Positions 47,641-58,893 of a stretch of DNA of 64,000 nt are shown piece by piece. The translations under genes and the position numbers were made by a program. Source of the stretch: Desmodus rotundus (Eukaryota > Chordata > Mammalia > Chiroptera > Phyllostomidae); the NCBI RefSeq assembly GCF_022682495.2, contig NC_071393.1, positions 117,196,239 to 117,260,238 on the forward strand, written 5' to 3'. The notes under the pieces are model-generated. The model was not told the DNA's origin and did no database searches. It saw only the letters and a list, made by a program, of their open reading frames with translations. Each line of letters starts with the position of its first letter. Positions within the stretch are counted from its first letter, which is position 1.

Positions 47641-50139
47641 CTGCCCATGTACTTCACTCGTTGTTTCTGTTAAAGTTCTTCCTTTTTTAGCAGCATAGGA
47701 GAAAACGACAATAAAGTTAGCATGATTATTAGTTTTTTAATAGTGGTAGCTTGTCAGCAGTAGTACAGCAGACTCTTGTATTCCTCTTGTTGTCTGTATC
47801 AAAATTGGGTGCCTTTGAATGTTGAACTTGACGGCCTGGAGCAGACTAGGTCACTGGTCCAGACTTGCAGGGCAGGTAGCCGTCCGTGCTGATTGCAGGC
47901 AGGGCCAGATCATTTCATGCCGGTCATTGTGTGAAGTGGTGGATTTCTCAAGTCCGTTTTCTTTTCCTAGGTTTGTCCATGGTATGTGTGTGGGCTGGGG
48001 GTGGGGGGTGTGGAGGGAAGGAGAGAAAGAACAAAAATTCCCAGGAACAGATTATGTAAACACGAGCAAGTACTCGTCCGTGATTATAAATCAGAAACTG
48101 GAAAATTGTGAAGTTCTTTGAAGTTTGCCCAGAGCCTGCGCCACGGCCACCTGTTCCACGGGGGGCTGGGAGTTGGATGGCCTGACTCCGCTGCGACAGC
48201 TCAAGCTGTCACTGCACCGGAACGTCCAGCTTGCCTTGGCCTGGCTGTCATCGCTGGCTCTGTCCCGCTCAGGCGGTTCACCGGGTTCTGTTGGGCACCA
48301 GGCTTCCAATTAGAGAGAAGTCCCACTGTGTGGCCAGCCCCACCAGTGCCACTCTGAGAGGCCCCTTGGCCAAGGCCCGCACTGACCTCTGATCTGTCAC
48401 AGATGGGCCGGCCCCACACTCCTTTGCGCACGTGTGGAGAAGGGGGTGGGGATGAAGAGAGAAGCCCGGGGGCAGTCAGAGTGGACACTGGGCTGCAGTG
48501 CGGCTCCTCGGAGCTGGGCCAAGCGGGGCAGAGTTGACAGGACACAAATGCTCGTGTTGTGCAGGGAAAGGGGACTTGGGGAAGACCCGTCCTGAGCCCC
48601 GGGCTCAGCATGGGGCGTTTTCTTACCGACTTCTGAATATTCATCTCAGGCTGGACTCCACATGTGAGGAGAGCCAGGGGCAGCTGACTGGCGCACTCCA
48701 AAACCAGCACACCGCTGGTAGCGCACGGCGCCACCAGCTTCCTCCCTGCCCTGCTGCGGGGCCTGTGCAGTCGCCCCAGCCCGGGACCCCCACTTGCCCG
48801 GGGCTGTGGACAGCGTCAGCCACAGCCCTTGCCACGGAGTATTCGTCATGCAGGGCAAGAGTGTACGAGAAAGCTAAATTTCTATTAGCCTAAGAGATAG
48901 AATCTTAGAGAATCCATCTCTATTCTTTAGTGGTGTAGAGAGAGACCGTCTAAGTTCTGAGCAGCCTTTTGCTAGATGGAGGACTGGCTGGGTGTGGTTC
49001 ATCGTTTTGGGGATGATGTGTGTGTCTTCTCTGTTTCCCCTATCAGCCGTTTCTTTTTATTTTATCCTTTTTTATTCCTTTAACCACTCTCTTTCTCCAA
49101 CTGTCTCTTTCTCTCTGTCCTGTTTTCTGCCTCTCCCTTGCGTACTTTCTCTTTTTCCAGGTGCAGCACCTGTAACCCCCAGTCTGAAGCAGTAATAAAG
49201 ACACCAGGCCTGGAACTGACCCATGTTCTGGGCTTCGCTTGACTAGAGCAAGCACAGAGTCTCAACACAGAACAGCCTGAAAGTGGCAAGGGTCTTCCCA
49301 GCCATTCTTGAAATGATTCTGCATCTCTTTTAAAAGTAAAATAGGATTCAGTCGTTGGAAGCAAAAACGAAAATCTCTTCACTTTTCTCTTCTCCCTGGG
49401 ATTTTTCCTCCTTTTAATACTTGCAGCTGGTTGGGGAGTGCTAGGACTCTGAGCCCACTCGACCTTTTCTCCTGCCCCATCTCTTTCACTGTGCCCCTCT
49501 CTGCAGTCTGGGTAAAACAAAGAAAGCCCCTCTGCCAGGGAGCGAGACTCATTTGGAGAAGGGACTACTTCCAGAGCGTGTTAGGTTGTCCCCATGAGAA
49601 GACGGACTCTTTTTGTACCTTAAGCCAGTTGGCACAATCACGCGACGGGCTGTCTCTGTTTCTGTGTTTGCATGACTTTGTTAAACCGGTGACAGCAATG
49701 GCCCTGGGTCTCCTGTTCTGTTTGTCTGTCTCACGTGGAGATTCAGAGAAGGGCAGTCTCGGTGAGACAGCGTGCGAAGCGTCCTCTGTGGCATCGGCAC
49801 TGTTTTTATGTTAGACCTGGCGATGGAGGCCCCGATCTCGGATGCACTGCCAGGGAGCCAGGTTGTGCCATTAGGGGAAAAATGACCTTCAGATACAGGC
49901 TCGGGGCCACGAAGACTGTGACGAGCTGATGCACGTGTGGGCCTCAGTCACGAGGAGGTGCACTCACAGTGACATTCGCCTCCCGGCACCGCCTCCTCAG
50001 TTCCTCCATCCCTGGCCATGGCAGGCTCACTTACCGATTCCTCCTCTTCCCTCTCCTCTAATGTAAGCACTTCCGCAGGTGCTGGCTGAGACTCTCCTCA
50101 TTTCTTTACATTTCTCCTGGGAGACCCACTCCAGGGACC

Positions 50140-50280
50140 CCAAACCTGGAGTGTACATCAGGATCGCCGAAGAAATCTTAGGGAAAGATGCAGACGCCTG
50201 AGCCCCACCCAGGAGGTCCCATTCCAGCTGGTTCTGGGATAAAGCCTGGGATTCAGGAGTTGCTGACATTCTACCTCTGA
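50140..50280. mobile_element. MER5-like hAT fragment
   Basis: ACATCAGGATCGCCGAAG, GACGCCTGAGCCCCACCC and CTGGGATTCAGGAG resemble MER5A-type sequence, ending about 200 bp before the next IFT43 exon. Confidence 0.45.
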
Positions 50281-50412
50281 CGCCAATGCGCAGCTCTTGT
50301 TCAGTCCCGCAGCCCTCGCCTGGGAGCCCCTGCAGGGCAGAGACTGTGTCTGGGCGTCCATTGTTCCCCCAGCCTAGAGCCCCGTGGCTGGCTGGCGTGT
50401 TGAGGGCAGTAA

Positions 50413-50899
<487 letters not shown>

Positions 50900-51367
50900 G
50901 TGAGTAGAACAGCTTCCGTGGAGAGGGGCGGGCTCCAGGCTGCATCCTTGGGGATGTCTCGGTGCCTCTGTGGGACTCTGAGGCCACCTGGCAACAGGGC
51001 CTTTCCTTGGCTATTCCAGCATCTCCAGACACAACATAATCCAGTGTTTCCCAGCGCAGGCTCCCGCGTGTTCCCATGGCTCCCCACTTGGGGTCAGTAG
51101 ATGCGCTGGCCCCAGGGCTGTGCTGCTGTCAGGCCCTGCCTTCCCCTCCCAATGCTGACTTCCCCCGAAGGATGCCCAGCCTGCAGGATGTCCTAGCGTT
51201 CTCTCAGTGGCCATGTGGTCCACTCACGTGTTTACTCTTTTAGAACACATTCCTGCAAGTCTGGGCTTGGGAAGTCCCACCACAACCTGATCCTCCTCAC
51301 TTTGCGAGAGAGAATTGTCCAAAGGCCCCTCGAGGTGCACAGCCCTTTTGTTCTCCCCCATTCACAG
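50900..51367 (+). other. 468-bp IFT43 intron
   Basis: GTGAGTAG to CCCCCATTCACAG. A stop (51098-51100) follows in the frame of the preceding exon. No repeat recognised. Confidence 0.95.
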
Positions 51368-51430
51368 GACGGAGAGATCGACCTGAAGCTCCTCACCAAA
51401 GTCCTCGCGCCGGAGCAGGAGGTTCGGGAA
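51368..51430 (+). CDS. IFT43: IFT43 exon, 63 bp
   Basis: Acceptor CCATTCACAG, donor GTATGTAG. Exactly 21 codons with DGEIDLKLLTKVLAPEQEVR and a final glutamate, phase 0 on both sides. Nearly identical to human IFT43 (one H to Q change in APE-EVRE). As a symmetric exon it could be skipped without a frameshift, removing 21 residues. The following 163-bp intron is also open in this frame, up to 51629-51631. Confidence 0.97.
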
Positions 51431-51593
51431 GTATGTAGCAATAGCAGCTTCTCCCTCCCTCAGCCGAGTCCTTCCTGTAACCAGCTGGCTCCCCAGGCCC
51501 ACCTCCGCCTCCCTACCGATGGGCGTGGGAGGGGGGCTGTGACTGCAGGGAAAGGCCTTCCTGTGTCTCACCCAGCAGTACCTCTCTCGGCAG
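51431..51593 (+). other. 163-bp IFT43 intron
   Basis: GTATGTAG to ACCTCTCTCGGCAG. Very short, no in-frame stop; nothing else in it. Confidence 0.95.
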
Positions 51594-51713
51594 GACGACG
51601 TCAGCTGGGACTGGGACCGTCTCTACACTGAGGTGTCCTCAGAGCTCCTCACCGAGTGGGACCTGCTGCAGACAGAGAAGGAGGACCCTGTGGGACAGTC
51701 CGCACACACCTGA
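51594..51713 (+). CDS. IFT43: IFT43 last coding exon with stop
   Basis: Acceptor CTCTCGGCAG. Forty codons including the stop TGA (51711-51713): DD, then [20 protein letters not shown], and a C-terminus ending GQSAHT. This matches the human C-terminus (WDWDHLFTEVSSEVLTEWD) with few changes. The tryptophan-rich [17 protein letters not shown] stretch is the best signature of the family in this window. The terminal QTEKEDP segment is likely disordered. The stop position equals the family end, so the 158-residue partial protein is intact at its 3' end. Confidence 0.97.
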   Translation, partial: DDVSWDWDRLYTEVSSELLTEWDLLQTEKEDPVGQSAHT

Positions 51714-51843
51714 GCCCGCGGGGGACAACAGACCACTCTTCCTGCACACAGTAACCTCCGCTTTGGACTTTTAAAATGGCTGTAAGCCTAAAACTGAAAA
51801 GAAGCTTGCAAGCAGCTTAGGATTTTTATATGAAATTTTTTGT

Positions 51844-51849
51844 AATAAA
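51844..51849 (+). terminator. polyadenylation signal 1
   Basis: AATAAA, 130 bases after the stop; followed by a GT-containing stretch (ATTCAGTTGT) 30-40 bases on. Confidence 0.75.
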
Positions 51850-51890
51850 AATCTTTATTTTCAGGAGACCACTTCGGATCATTCAGTTGT

Positions 51891-51896
51891 AATAAA
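51891..51896 (+). terminator. polyadenylation signal 2
   Basis: AATAAA, followed at once by a T-rich element (GCTTTTTTTCTG), the usual downstream element. Two signals 47 bp apart suggest alternative short 3' ends. Confidence 0.7.
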
Positions 51897-53223
51897 TTGC
51901 TTTTTTTCTGCAACTGTTTCTTCATTTCTTTCCAGCACGCTCTTGGAAGGATCTGTCAAGAGTGAAGGAAGCAGATTTTGAACAATGTGATGGGCACTGT
52001 CCCCACCATGGAAGGCAGAGCGTGAGGGACAGCTAGATCAGGGAGAGAAGGGTGGGCACTCCTGGAAGCGGTTCCGTCCACCGAGGCCACAGTAGTTCCT
52101 TGGAGCATCTACCCGTAAGCACATGGACGCAGGGGCATGGGAGGTTGGAGGCAGCTGCCTGCTGGGAACCAGGGGTGGGCCTGGCGGGACACCTTTCTTA
52201 CTGTGGACTTCTAGTCACATTAGCGAAGTTGCACTGTCTCCTTTGTGGTTTAGGTGGCTTAGCTGAGGACAGCAAGAAGTGGGTGTGATAAGGTGACACA
52301 TCCCAGGGTTTGGTGGCTCTTCTGACAGCACTCCCCTTTCACCCTCTTCTGGCAACCTGTGCCTGGGGCTCCCAAGTCATGTTTCCTTCAGCCACAGGTT
52401 CCCAGAGCCCCGTTCCTGGCTCCTGTGAGCGGGGCCAGCATGGCAGCCCAGAGAATGCCAGAGAAACCCTCTCGTAGGCAGCCCTGGACCCCTGCTTTCA
52501 GACTGGCAGCAGCTTGTCCCCGCTGCTGCTTTCCAAAATGCACTGAGAACAGGAGCAGAGCCGGAGCCTTTTCCTAAACAGAGACACCTTTAGTTTAGTT
52601 TCTCTCTCTTTTTCCCCGAGACTTCTCATCTGAGGACAGGGACGTTTCCCTGCCCACCTCTCCTAGCTGCCACTTGGATAGGCCCATGCAGGCTGGCAGC
52701 CGCTTAGTTAGCTGGTAACTAAGCCCGGCTCCTCGGCCATGGGGAGTGCAGAGTGTTGCTCCTTTCCTGCCTGGAAAGCCCTTCATTAAAATTCAGAAAA
52801 ACAAAGAGGCTCAACACTTCAAAAACCCACTGGGGGGTTATTTTTGAATGACTATGTGTACCCTTCCCCAGTGAGCCAAGCAGGCTCCAGAGCAGGCAGA
52901 GATGGCTTGTCTACTAATTATAAACCCTGGGATTTAGTGGCTTTGGGGTTTCTTCTCCTCTTCCGAAAGAGTCACACTTTTAGCCCAGACAGCCCCTCTT
53001 TGGAATAATCCCCATCGTCACTGAGAAGTTTCCGTCCAGGCTGGTTTTTCACAAGCCTGCATCCTTCTGAAACCCAAAGGAGAAAGGCTGTATTTCTAGT
53101 GCCTTAATGACCCACGAATTCACCTGCCTGAGGACTCTGAGAACCTTGGGGGTCTTTAGCCAGCCAGAGCACGTGGCTGGGGTTGACTTCCTTCCTCCCT
53201 TTATTTTATAACAACAACAGCAA

Positions 53224-53440
53224 CAAGATCTGACATGTCCTGACATTTAACACATGCCAGACACTGGGCTTACACATAGCAATCATTTGCTTAATCCTCA
53301 CAACTACCCGGCAAAGCAATACCCTTAGCCCATTTTATAGGTGAGGCTCAGAGAGGTAAAGAGATTGACCAAGATTTCTCCATCTACTTAGTGGCAAAGC
53401 TGGAATTCAAAACCAAGTCGTCTGACACCACCGTGCTGTA
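53224..53440 (-). repeat. MIR SINE
   Basis: ACATGCCAGACACTGGGCTT, TAATCCTCACAACTACCCGG, CATTTTATAGGTGAGGCTCA, AGAGAGGTAAAGAGATTGAC: reverse MIR, nearly complete; a SINE adjoins its head. Confidence 0.85.
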
Positions 53441-53613
53441 TCTATTTATTTTTCAATATCCTCACCTGAGGACATGCATGGGGTGGTTGCGTCTTACACG
53501 TGCCCCAGCCGGGAACTAAACCCACAACCCAGTATGCACCCTGCCTGGGAATCAAACCTGTGACCTTCTGGATGCGAAGCCCCTCATCACGGCTGAGCTC
53601 AAGAGTCCTGGCC
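53438..53613 (-). repeat. VES-type SINE, internally shortened
   Basis: The minus strand gives the GGCCAGGACTCTTGAGCTCA head, a box-B-like GGTTTGATTCCC region and a CTCAGGTGAGGATATTG tail, with part of the middle missing. More diverged than the copies in the introns. Confidence 0.7.
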
Positions 53614-54154
53614 TTGGTGGGTGAGGTGAAGCCAGTGGACCTAGGAGAGGAATAGTTGCTAAGTTACATGAGCTAAGTGTGGACAAGGGCCAGGTTCAGG
53701 CCATGTGTGGCCAGTTCACCTGCCTGTGCCCTGGCCATGTCCTGTCTGGGCTTCATGCTTGATAATGCACTTGACATCACTCTTCAGAGCTCGCGGAGAA
53801 TGACAGGTTGTTCCAGAACCTACATCTACCCAGTTCTTACTCGACATCTGAGACACCTTCCTTATGTCCCATCCAGCGGGATCGCCCACCAGACTTCAGA
53901 GGGCTTCCCAGGAAGATGGCCCACAGGGCACAGCAGAACGGACAGACATCTGCAGGTCCCCACAGTGTGGTTTTGTGCAGGCATGGGGGGCGGCATGGAA
54001 TGTCTTGGTACAGCTGTCTCCGTGTGGCGTGTTCACTGGTTCCTCACCCGTTTCTCCTAGACGGGCTTGTGTCACCTCTGAGCAGGTTTCAGAAGTCCCA
54101 GCTGGTCTCTGACAAAACCTCCCTTGGCGTCTTTGCATTGTTCCTTCCTAAAAT

Positions 54155-54540
54155 TCTGATTGCTTAGTATGTGCCAGGCTCTGTTCTCGTCACTGCGGAG
54201 ATAGGCCTAGACAAGGCCAGCTCCCCTCCCTCCCAGCACTTACCCCTGGAGGAGGGGGAGGTGGACAGACAAGGAAAATGGTACATCAGATGGGAATAGA
54301 GGCTACGGAGAAGAGTAAAGCAGGACGGGGTAGGGAGTGCAGGGTGGAGGCTGCAGCTTTGAGTGGGTGGTCAGGGGAGGCCTCACTGTAGAGGTGGCAT
54401 TTGAGCAAAGAGCTGAAGAAGGTAAAAGAAGGGTACCTGGGAATAGTGTTCCAGGAGTGAGAACAGTATTTGCAAGAAGCCAGCAGAAAGACTTGTACCT
54501 GGCTTGTTTGAGTATCAGCAGGAAGCCAGTGTGCTGGGTG
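54155..54540 (-). mobile_element. L2 fragment
   Basis: TTAGTATGTGCCAGGCTCTG, GTGGTCAGGGGAGGCCTCAC, GAGGTGGCATTTGAGCAAAG and AGCTGAAGAAGGTAAAAGAA: reverse L2 in order. Confidence 0.75.
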
Positions 54541-55314
54541 GAGGGGAGGAAGGGAGAGGAGATGCTCTGTCTTGCTGTGCCCAAGGCCTGGGTTTATCAC
54601 AGAAAAGACCCTGGTCATGTGGGGTCCACTCCCTTCAGGGACACACACACTCTTAGGCCTCCTCGGGCTTGCTGGGCAGCCTTTGGGAAATTTTATCCAA
54701 ACGGCTGCACAGCCTCTTCATGCCTCAGCTTGAAAGAAGCAAACAGTTAATGCTGCGTTGAGAGAGGGGAACAATGAGCTCTGTCTGCCATGGACCACAG
54801 GTGAGGGGGCCACTGCCAACTCCCTGCCAGGAGGGGGGTTGGGGGGGACGGGTGCAGGGAACTGGTGCGCTGGGAAGACAGGGCGGCATTGTAGGGCCCC
54901 CGGCGTGGAACGCTCCCTGGAAACCTGCAGCTCCGATGAAAAGCTTGAGCAAGCAGGTCAACTGGGCAGGCCTGTGGCTGAACCTGAGGTCATCTCTGCC
55001 CCTGAGTGTTGGCTCATCTCTGTTAAATCCCAGGACACTCAGACTGGCCTTTGGAACTCTGTGCTCCAGACAGAAACTGATACTAGCACCTTCACCAAAT
55101 GTGCTGCTGCCACACACCAAGGCCTTTCTTGATGAGCGGTTTGGGGGGCTCCAGGGAGCATGGGTGCTGGAGACCTAAATGAAAGGTAGCAGCTGCTACA
55201 GCAAGATGAGGCAGCGTGGCCTCCCTACTCTGCCTGCCTAAGCAGTGCCATGCTGTTCTGCTGAGGCACAGAGAGTCCATGGGGGTGGGGGTAAGTGGAG
55301 GAGGCAGGGAGCAG

Positions 55315-55490
55315 GGGCAGAGAACACAGATTCCGGAATCGGGCAGGCCTGGGTTCCAGTCCCAGCTCTGCCACTTAGTAGCTGTGGGTCCTTACGTGAG
55401 CTGCGTCCCCTTCTGATCCTGTTTCCTCACCTGTGAAATGGGGTGCTATTCATACTCTCCTCTTAGGGTTGTGATGCCCAGTGAAAGCTG
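55315..55490 (+). repeat. MIR SINE
   Basis: GGGTTCCAGTCCCAGCTCTG, CCACTTAGTAGCTGTGGGTC, TTTCCTCACCTGTGAAATGG and TTAGGGTTGTGATGCCCA. Confidence 0.85.
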
Positions 55491-55674
55491 ACTGCTGTTA
55501 GAGTTTAGAACTGGAGGTGGTCGAGTAGTGAACACGGGATAAGTCACACTGGGTATTTTATTGCAATAGCACCTGTGTTTGGCTGTGGGATACCACCTTC
55601 ATTTCCCCCCATGCATCGTTTGTCAGCCATGCATACACAGAATGGCTTGGCACTGGAGTTTTTCTGTTTTGTTT

Positions 55675-56320
55675 TTATAGCAAGTTTACTGAGGTATAAT
55701 ATGCATGCCTTAAAATTCACCTACCGAAAGCGTGCGATTCAGTGGTTTAAGTACATTGATGGAGTTACACAGCCATCACCATGGCCCTGTAGTAGGACAT
55801 TTTCATCACCCTCCAGAGTCCCCTTGGGTTCACTTACAGTTCATCCGCCCCCACTCCCAGCCCTCGGCAACCCCTGATCTGCTTTTGACTCTATGCATTT
55901 GCACACACAAATGGACTCGTATAGCATGTCATCTTTCGTGTCTGGCTCTGTTCACATTGCGTGTTTTCAAGGTCCATCCATGCTGGAGCATGCGTCAGTG
56001 GTTCATTCTTCCGATCGCTGCATGGTCTTCGGTTGTGGGGGTCCATACCCCGTTCTGTCTGACTGTTGTTCATCGGTCGAGGGACATTCGAGTTTCCAGT
56101 TTGGGGCTATTATGAACAACGCCCCTGTGGACATTCACATACCTGTCTTGATGTGGACGTGTGTTTTTATTTCTTTTAGGTAGTGACATTGTTCTAAGAG
56201 TGAAATTGCTGGGTCATGTGATATGTCTATGTTTAACTTTTAGGGAAACTGCCAGACTGTTTCCAGGGCATCAGCTCTGTTTGTCTGTCTTTTAGTGTTT
56301 TAGGGTAACAGGATCGTGTT
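55675..56320 (-). mobile_element. old L1 (L1MA/MB-type) 3' end
   Basis: Second and longer copy of the family seen at 3575-4010: ACTGAGGTATAATATGCATG, ATTCAGTGGTTTAAGTACAT, GGAGTTACACAGCCATCACC, GTGTCTGGCTCTGTTCACAT, GGCTATTATGAACAACGCCC and AAATTGCTGGGTCATGTGAT. The two copies share order and orientation but not the same breakpoints, so they are separate insertions. Confidence 0.85.
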
Positions 56321-56708
56321 CTTTTTTTTTCTTCTCTGTCTCCTTTCCGTAAGTTTTTCCAAGGTTGCTATTAAATTTATAGGAGGCACATTCTCCTGGT
56401 CCCCCCCGCCCCTTCCTCCTGTCATTGAGCTTCTCTCTGTTTTGAGAACACAGAGCTCATGCCGTTTTCCCCACTAGCCTGTGAGCTTCTTCAGGATAAA
56501 ATGGGGGTGTTGTTTGGGTTTCTATCAAGCCCCATGCATATTCCAGGAGTTCAAAGTCAAATCAGATATGGTACTGTCCCCAGGGAGCTCACAATCTAGT
56601 AAAGAAACAGACAAGTTTCATCTACATTTTCAAAGCACTGGTTTGGAAAACCAGAGAGGCTTTCCAGGTGAGTGAGGAGCCCACACAATCCCCTGCAAGG
56701 TGCAGATG

Positions 56709-56721
56709 AAGGGAGGGAGGG

Positions 56722-56760
<39 letters not shown>
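56709..56760. repeat. (GA)n microsatellite
   Basis: GGGA-rich start and about 18 GA units. Confidence 0.95.
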
Positions 56761-56762
<2 letters not shown>

Positions 56763-56817
56763 CGAGCGGGAGCTTCTTTTGTACACTGAGACATACAGAG
56801 GTGGAGTTGGTTTGCTC

Positions 56818-57030
56818 AGAGCAGGAAACTGCAGCCCCTGGGCCGGATCCAGCCACCGCCTGTTCTAGGAAAATTTGCCCAGAACGGAGCCCCAGTCCTT
56901 CCCTTGCCTGTTGTCTATAGATGCTTTCGTGATACAAGAGCAGAACTTAGTAGTGTTAGAGGCTGTGTGGCCTGCAAAGCCTAAAATATTTACTTTCTGG
57001 TCCTCGACAGAAAAAGCTTGCCAACTCCTC
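56818..57030. mobile_element. old hAT-type DNA transposon copy
   Basis: GGGCCGGATCCAGCC, CCGCCTGTTCT, TGTCTATAGATGCTTTCGTG, GAGGCTGTGTGGCCTGCAAA, GCCTAAAATATTTACTTTCTGG and GAAAAAGCTTGCCAACTCC: the same family as 2240-2430, better preserved on its right half. Confidence 0.7.
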
Positions 57031-58049
57031 CTTGGAGGGGAGAATGGAGATGGGAAATAGCAACACCCGCAGGCTCCCAAAGTCCGGCTGCTCTTGCTCT
57101 CCAGAAGAGGAGTTGCCGGAGGAGTGGATTGAGTAGATGTCAGGGAGGACTGGAAGGGCGGGGCGATTCTGGCTCCTGGAAGAGAGAGCCAAACTTCCCT
57201 TAAGAAAAGGAAAACAGAACAGTCATCAGTTCCAGCAAAGCTGGCACATAATCTGCACACAAAAAGCAGGGCAGAGGGACTCTGGGCTCCTCCTCGGCCC
57301 TTTGATTCTATTCAGGATGCGGCAGGGGGAGTCTCTAGGAGTCAAACACCTTTGGCAGTGGGCTCAGAATAATGAAGAGAAAACCCAGTGGAGGGGGGTT
57401 AGGAGCAAAGGAGGGGGAAATCGGGTTTTTCTTTTAGTGAGGTTGAAATCAGAAAGCAAGGGAGTCGGGAGCAGACGGAGGAAGCGCCGTCCCTCTTGTG
57501 GCTGTGATGGAGTGAATTAATTCCGGGCATATGTTCCCAGCATCTGTCGTGGTGACCTGGACCAGAGGGGTCGGCGAGAGAGAGGGGACGGTGCCAGGGC
57601 TGAGCATTAGCCCAGAATTCCCGGCTGCAGGGGCTCTTGGCTCCCACAGAACGGTGGCTGGCCAGTAGGCCCAGGGACATCTGCTGCAGCTGCTGCAAAC
57701 AGCCATGCCTTGGGGAGGGGGCGGGGGCTCCTCCGTGTGCTCTATGCAAGAAAACACCTGGCTGTGAAGGGCCTGGGAGAAGACCGGAAAGAGTGCTGCA
57801 AACCCCCTCTTCCAGATCTCAGGCTGCAGTAGATTCAACCTTCCAGCCGCACGTCCCACCACGGACTGGAGGTTTGATGAAAGGGACTGCACTGGGAGGG
57901 GCAGGGGTAGCTACAGCCCTGGATGGAAACAGTGCATGGGGATCTTGGGATGCCCTCCTAAGTACCAGTCCCCCTGGATGCTATTTGGGCTGCTAGCTGC
58001 AAAGTATCCCTTGGGAATCAGTGATTGATGGAGAGAGGAAGCAAGGCAG

Positions 58050-58275
58050 GAGGGCACGGTGGCGAAGAATGCAGACCAGGCCAAGTTTGCGTCTCTGCTG
58101 TTATATCTCATACCTGCGCCGCTCTGGACAGGTCCCCATACCTCTTTGTGCCTCGGTTTTCTCACCTATAGAGTGGGATGGAAAGGAATTACTATCTCAT
58201 AAGGCTATTGCGACAATTAAACAACCTACTACGTGTCGAGTGTCTGACACAGGTAAGCACGCGGTGAGGTCAGTG
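58050..58275 (+). repeat. MIR SINE
   Basis: GGTGGCGAAGAATGCAGACC, CTTTGTGCCTCGGTTTTCTC, ACCTATAGAGTGGGATGG and TATTGCGACAATTAAACAAC. Confidence 0.75.
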
Positions 58276-58663
58276 CCGATCACTGAGTGGGCAGGCAGGG
58301 ATCACTTGTCTCTGACGGTAAGTCATGGGCATTAGGCACTGACAGGACCTCATAGACATCTAGCCCAAGATCACGAACTAGAGGTCCACAGACTGGCTTT
58401 GACCCACAGGATTATTTGGCCAACATACTGTTTTGAATTGTTCAGTTAATTCCCAGCATTGAAAATGGAAGGGTTTCATAATAAACCCAGGTTTCCAGCT
58501 TCTCTTAGAAAATTGGGAGTCTGTCCACTCTGGGGCTACAGCCCCTGTGGCAGTGATTAGCTTGAGCTGAGAAGCAACAGCTCCTTCTATTAGGGGCGGT
58601 TCAGCACGCCCCGCCCCCCATTCACCACACTGGTCCTTCTGCCTGGCCACTGCGGCCACTGAA

Positions 58664-58893
58664 TTTTTTTAATATATGTATTTTAATCCTCACCCAAGGA
58701 TATATTTTTATTGATTTGAGAGAGACAGAGAAACACTGATGTGAAAGAGAATCATCAATCAGTTGCCTCCCGTACACGCCCCAGTAGGGGATCAAACCCA
58801 CAGCCTAGGTGTGTGCCCTCACCAGGAACCGAACCTGCAACCTTTGTGTGTACAGGACACGCTCCAAGCAACTGAGCCACCCAGCCAGGGCCA
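58664..58893 (-). repeat. VES-type SINE
   Basis: Minus-strand copy: head GCCCTGGCTGGGTGGCTCAG at 58893, box-B-like GGTTCCTGG region, GATTGATGATTCTC middle, and CTCACCCAAGGATATATTTT near its tail at about 58690. It differs from the intron copies by this GGATATATTTT tail and may be another subfamily. Confidence 0.85.

Larger units (their letters stand above)
51714..51925 (+). other. IFT43: IFT43 3' UTR
   Basis: Short 3' UTR of about 150-210 bases, holding two AATAAA signals and ending before a T-rich stretch (51898-51910). The exact cleavage point cannot be read from the sequence. Confidence 0.75.

Noticed and set aside
48201..48734. 177-codon open frame on the minus strand
   Set aside because: Lies in a GC-rich intronic stretch with overlapping frames on both strands; no domain and no splice or promoter signal beside it.
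58370..58660. Possible further hAT element beginning CTAGAGGTCCACAGACTGG
   Set aside because: The left part resembles hAT sequence but no matching right end was found; too little support for a feature.
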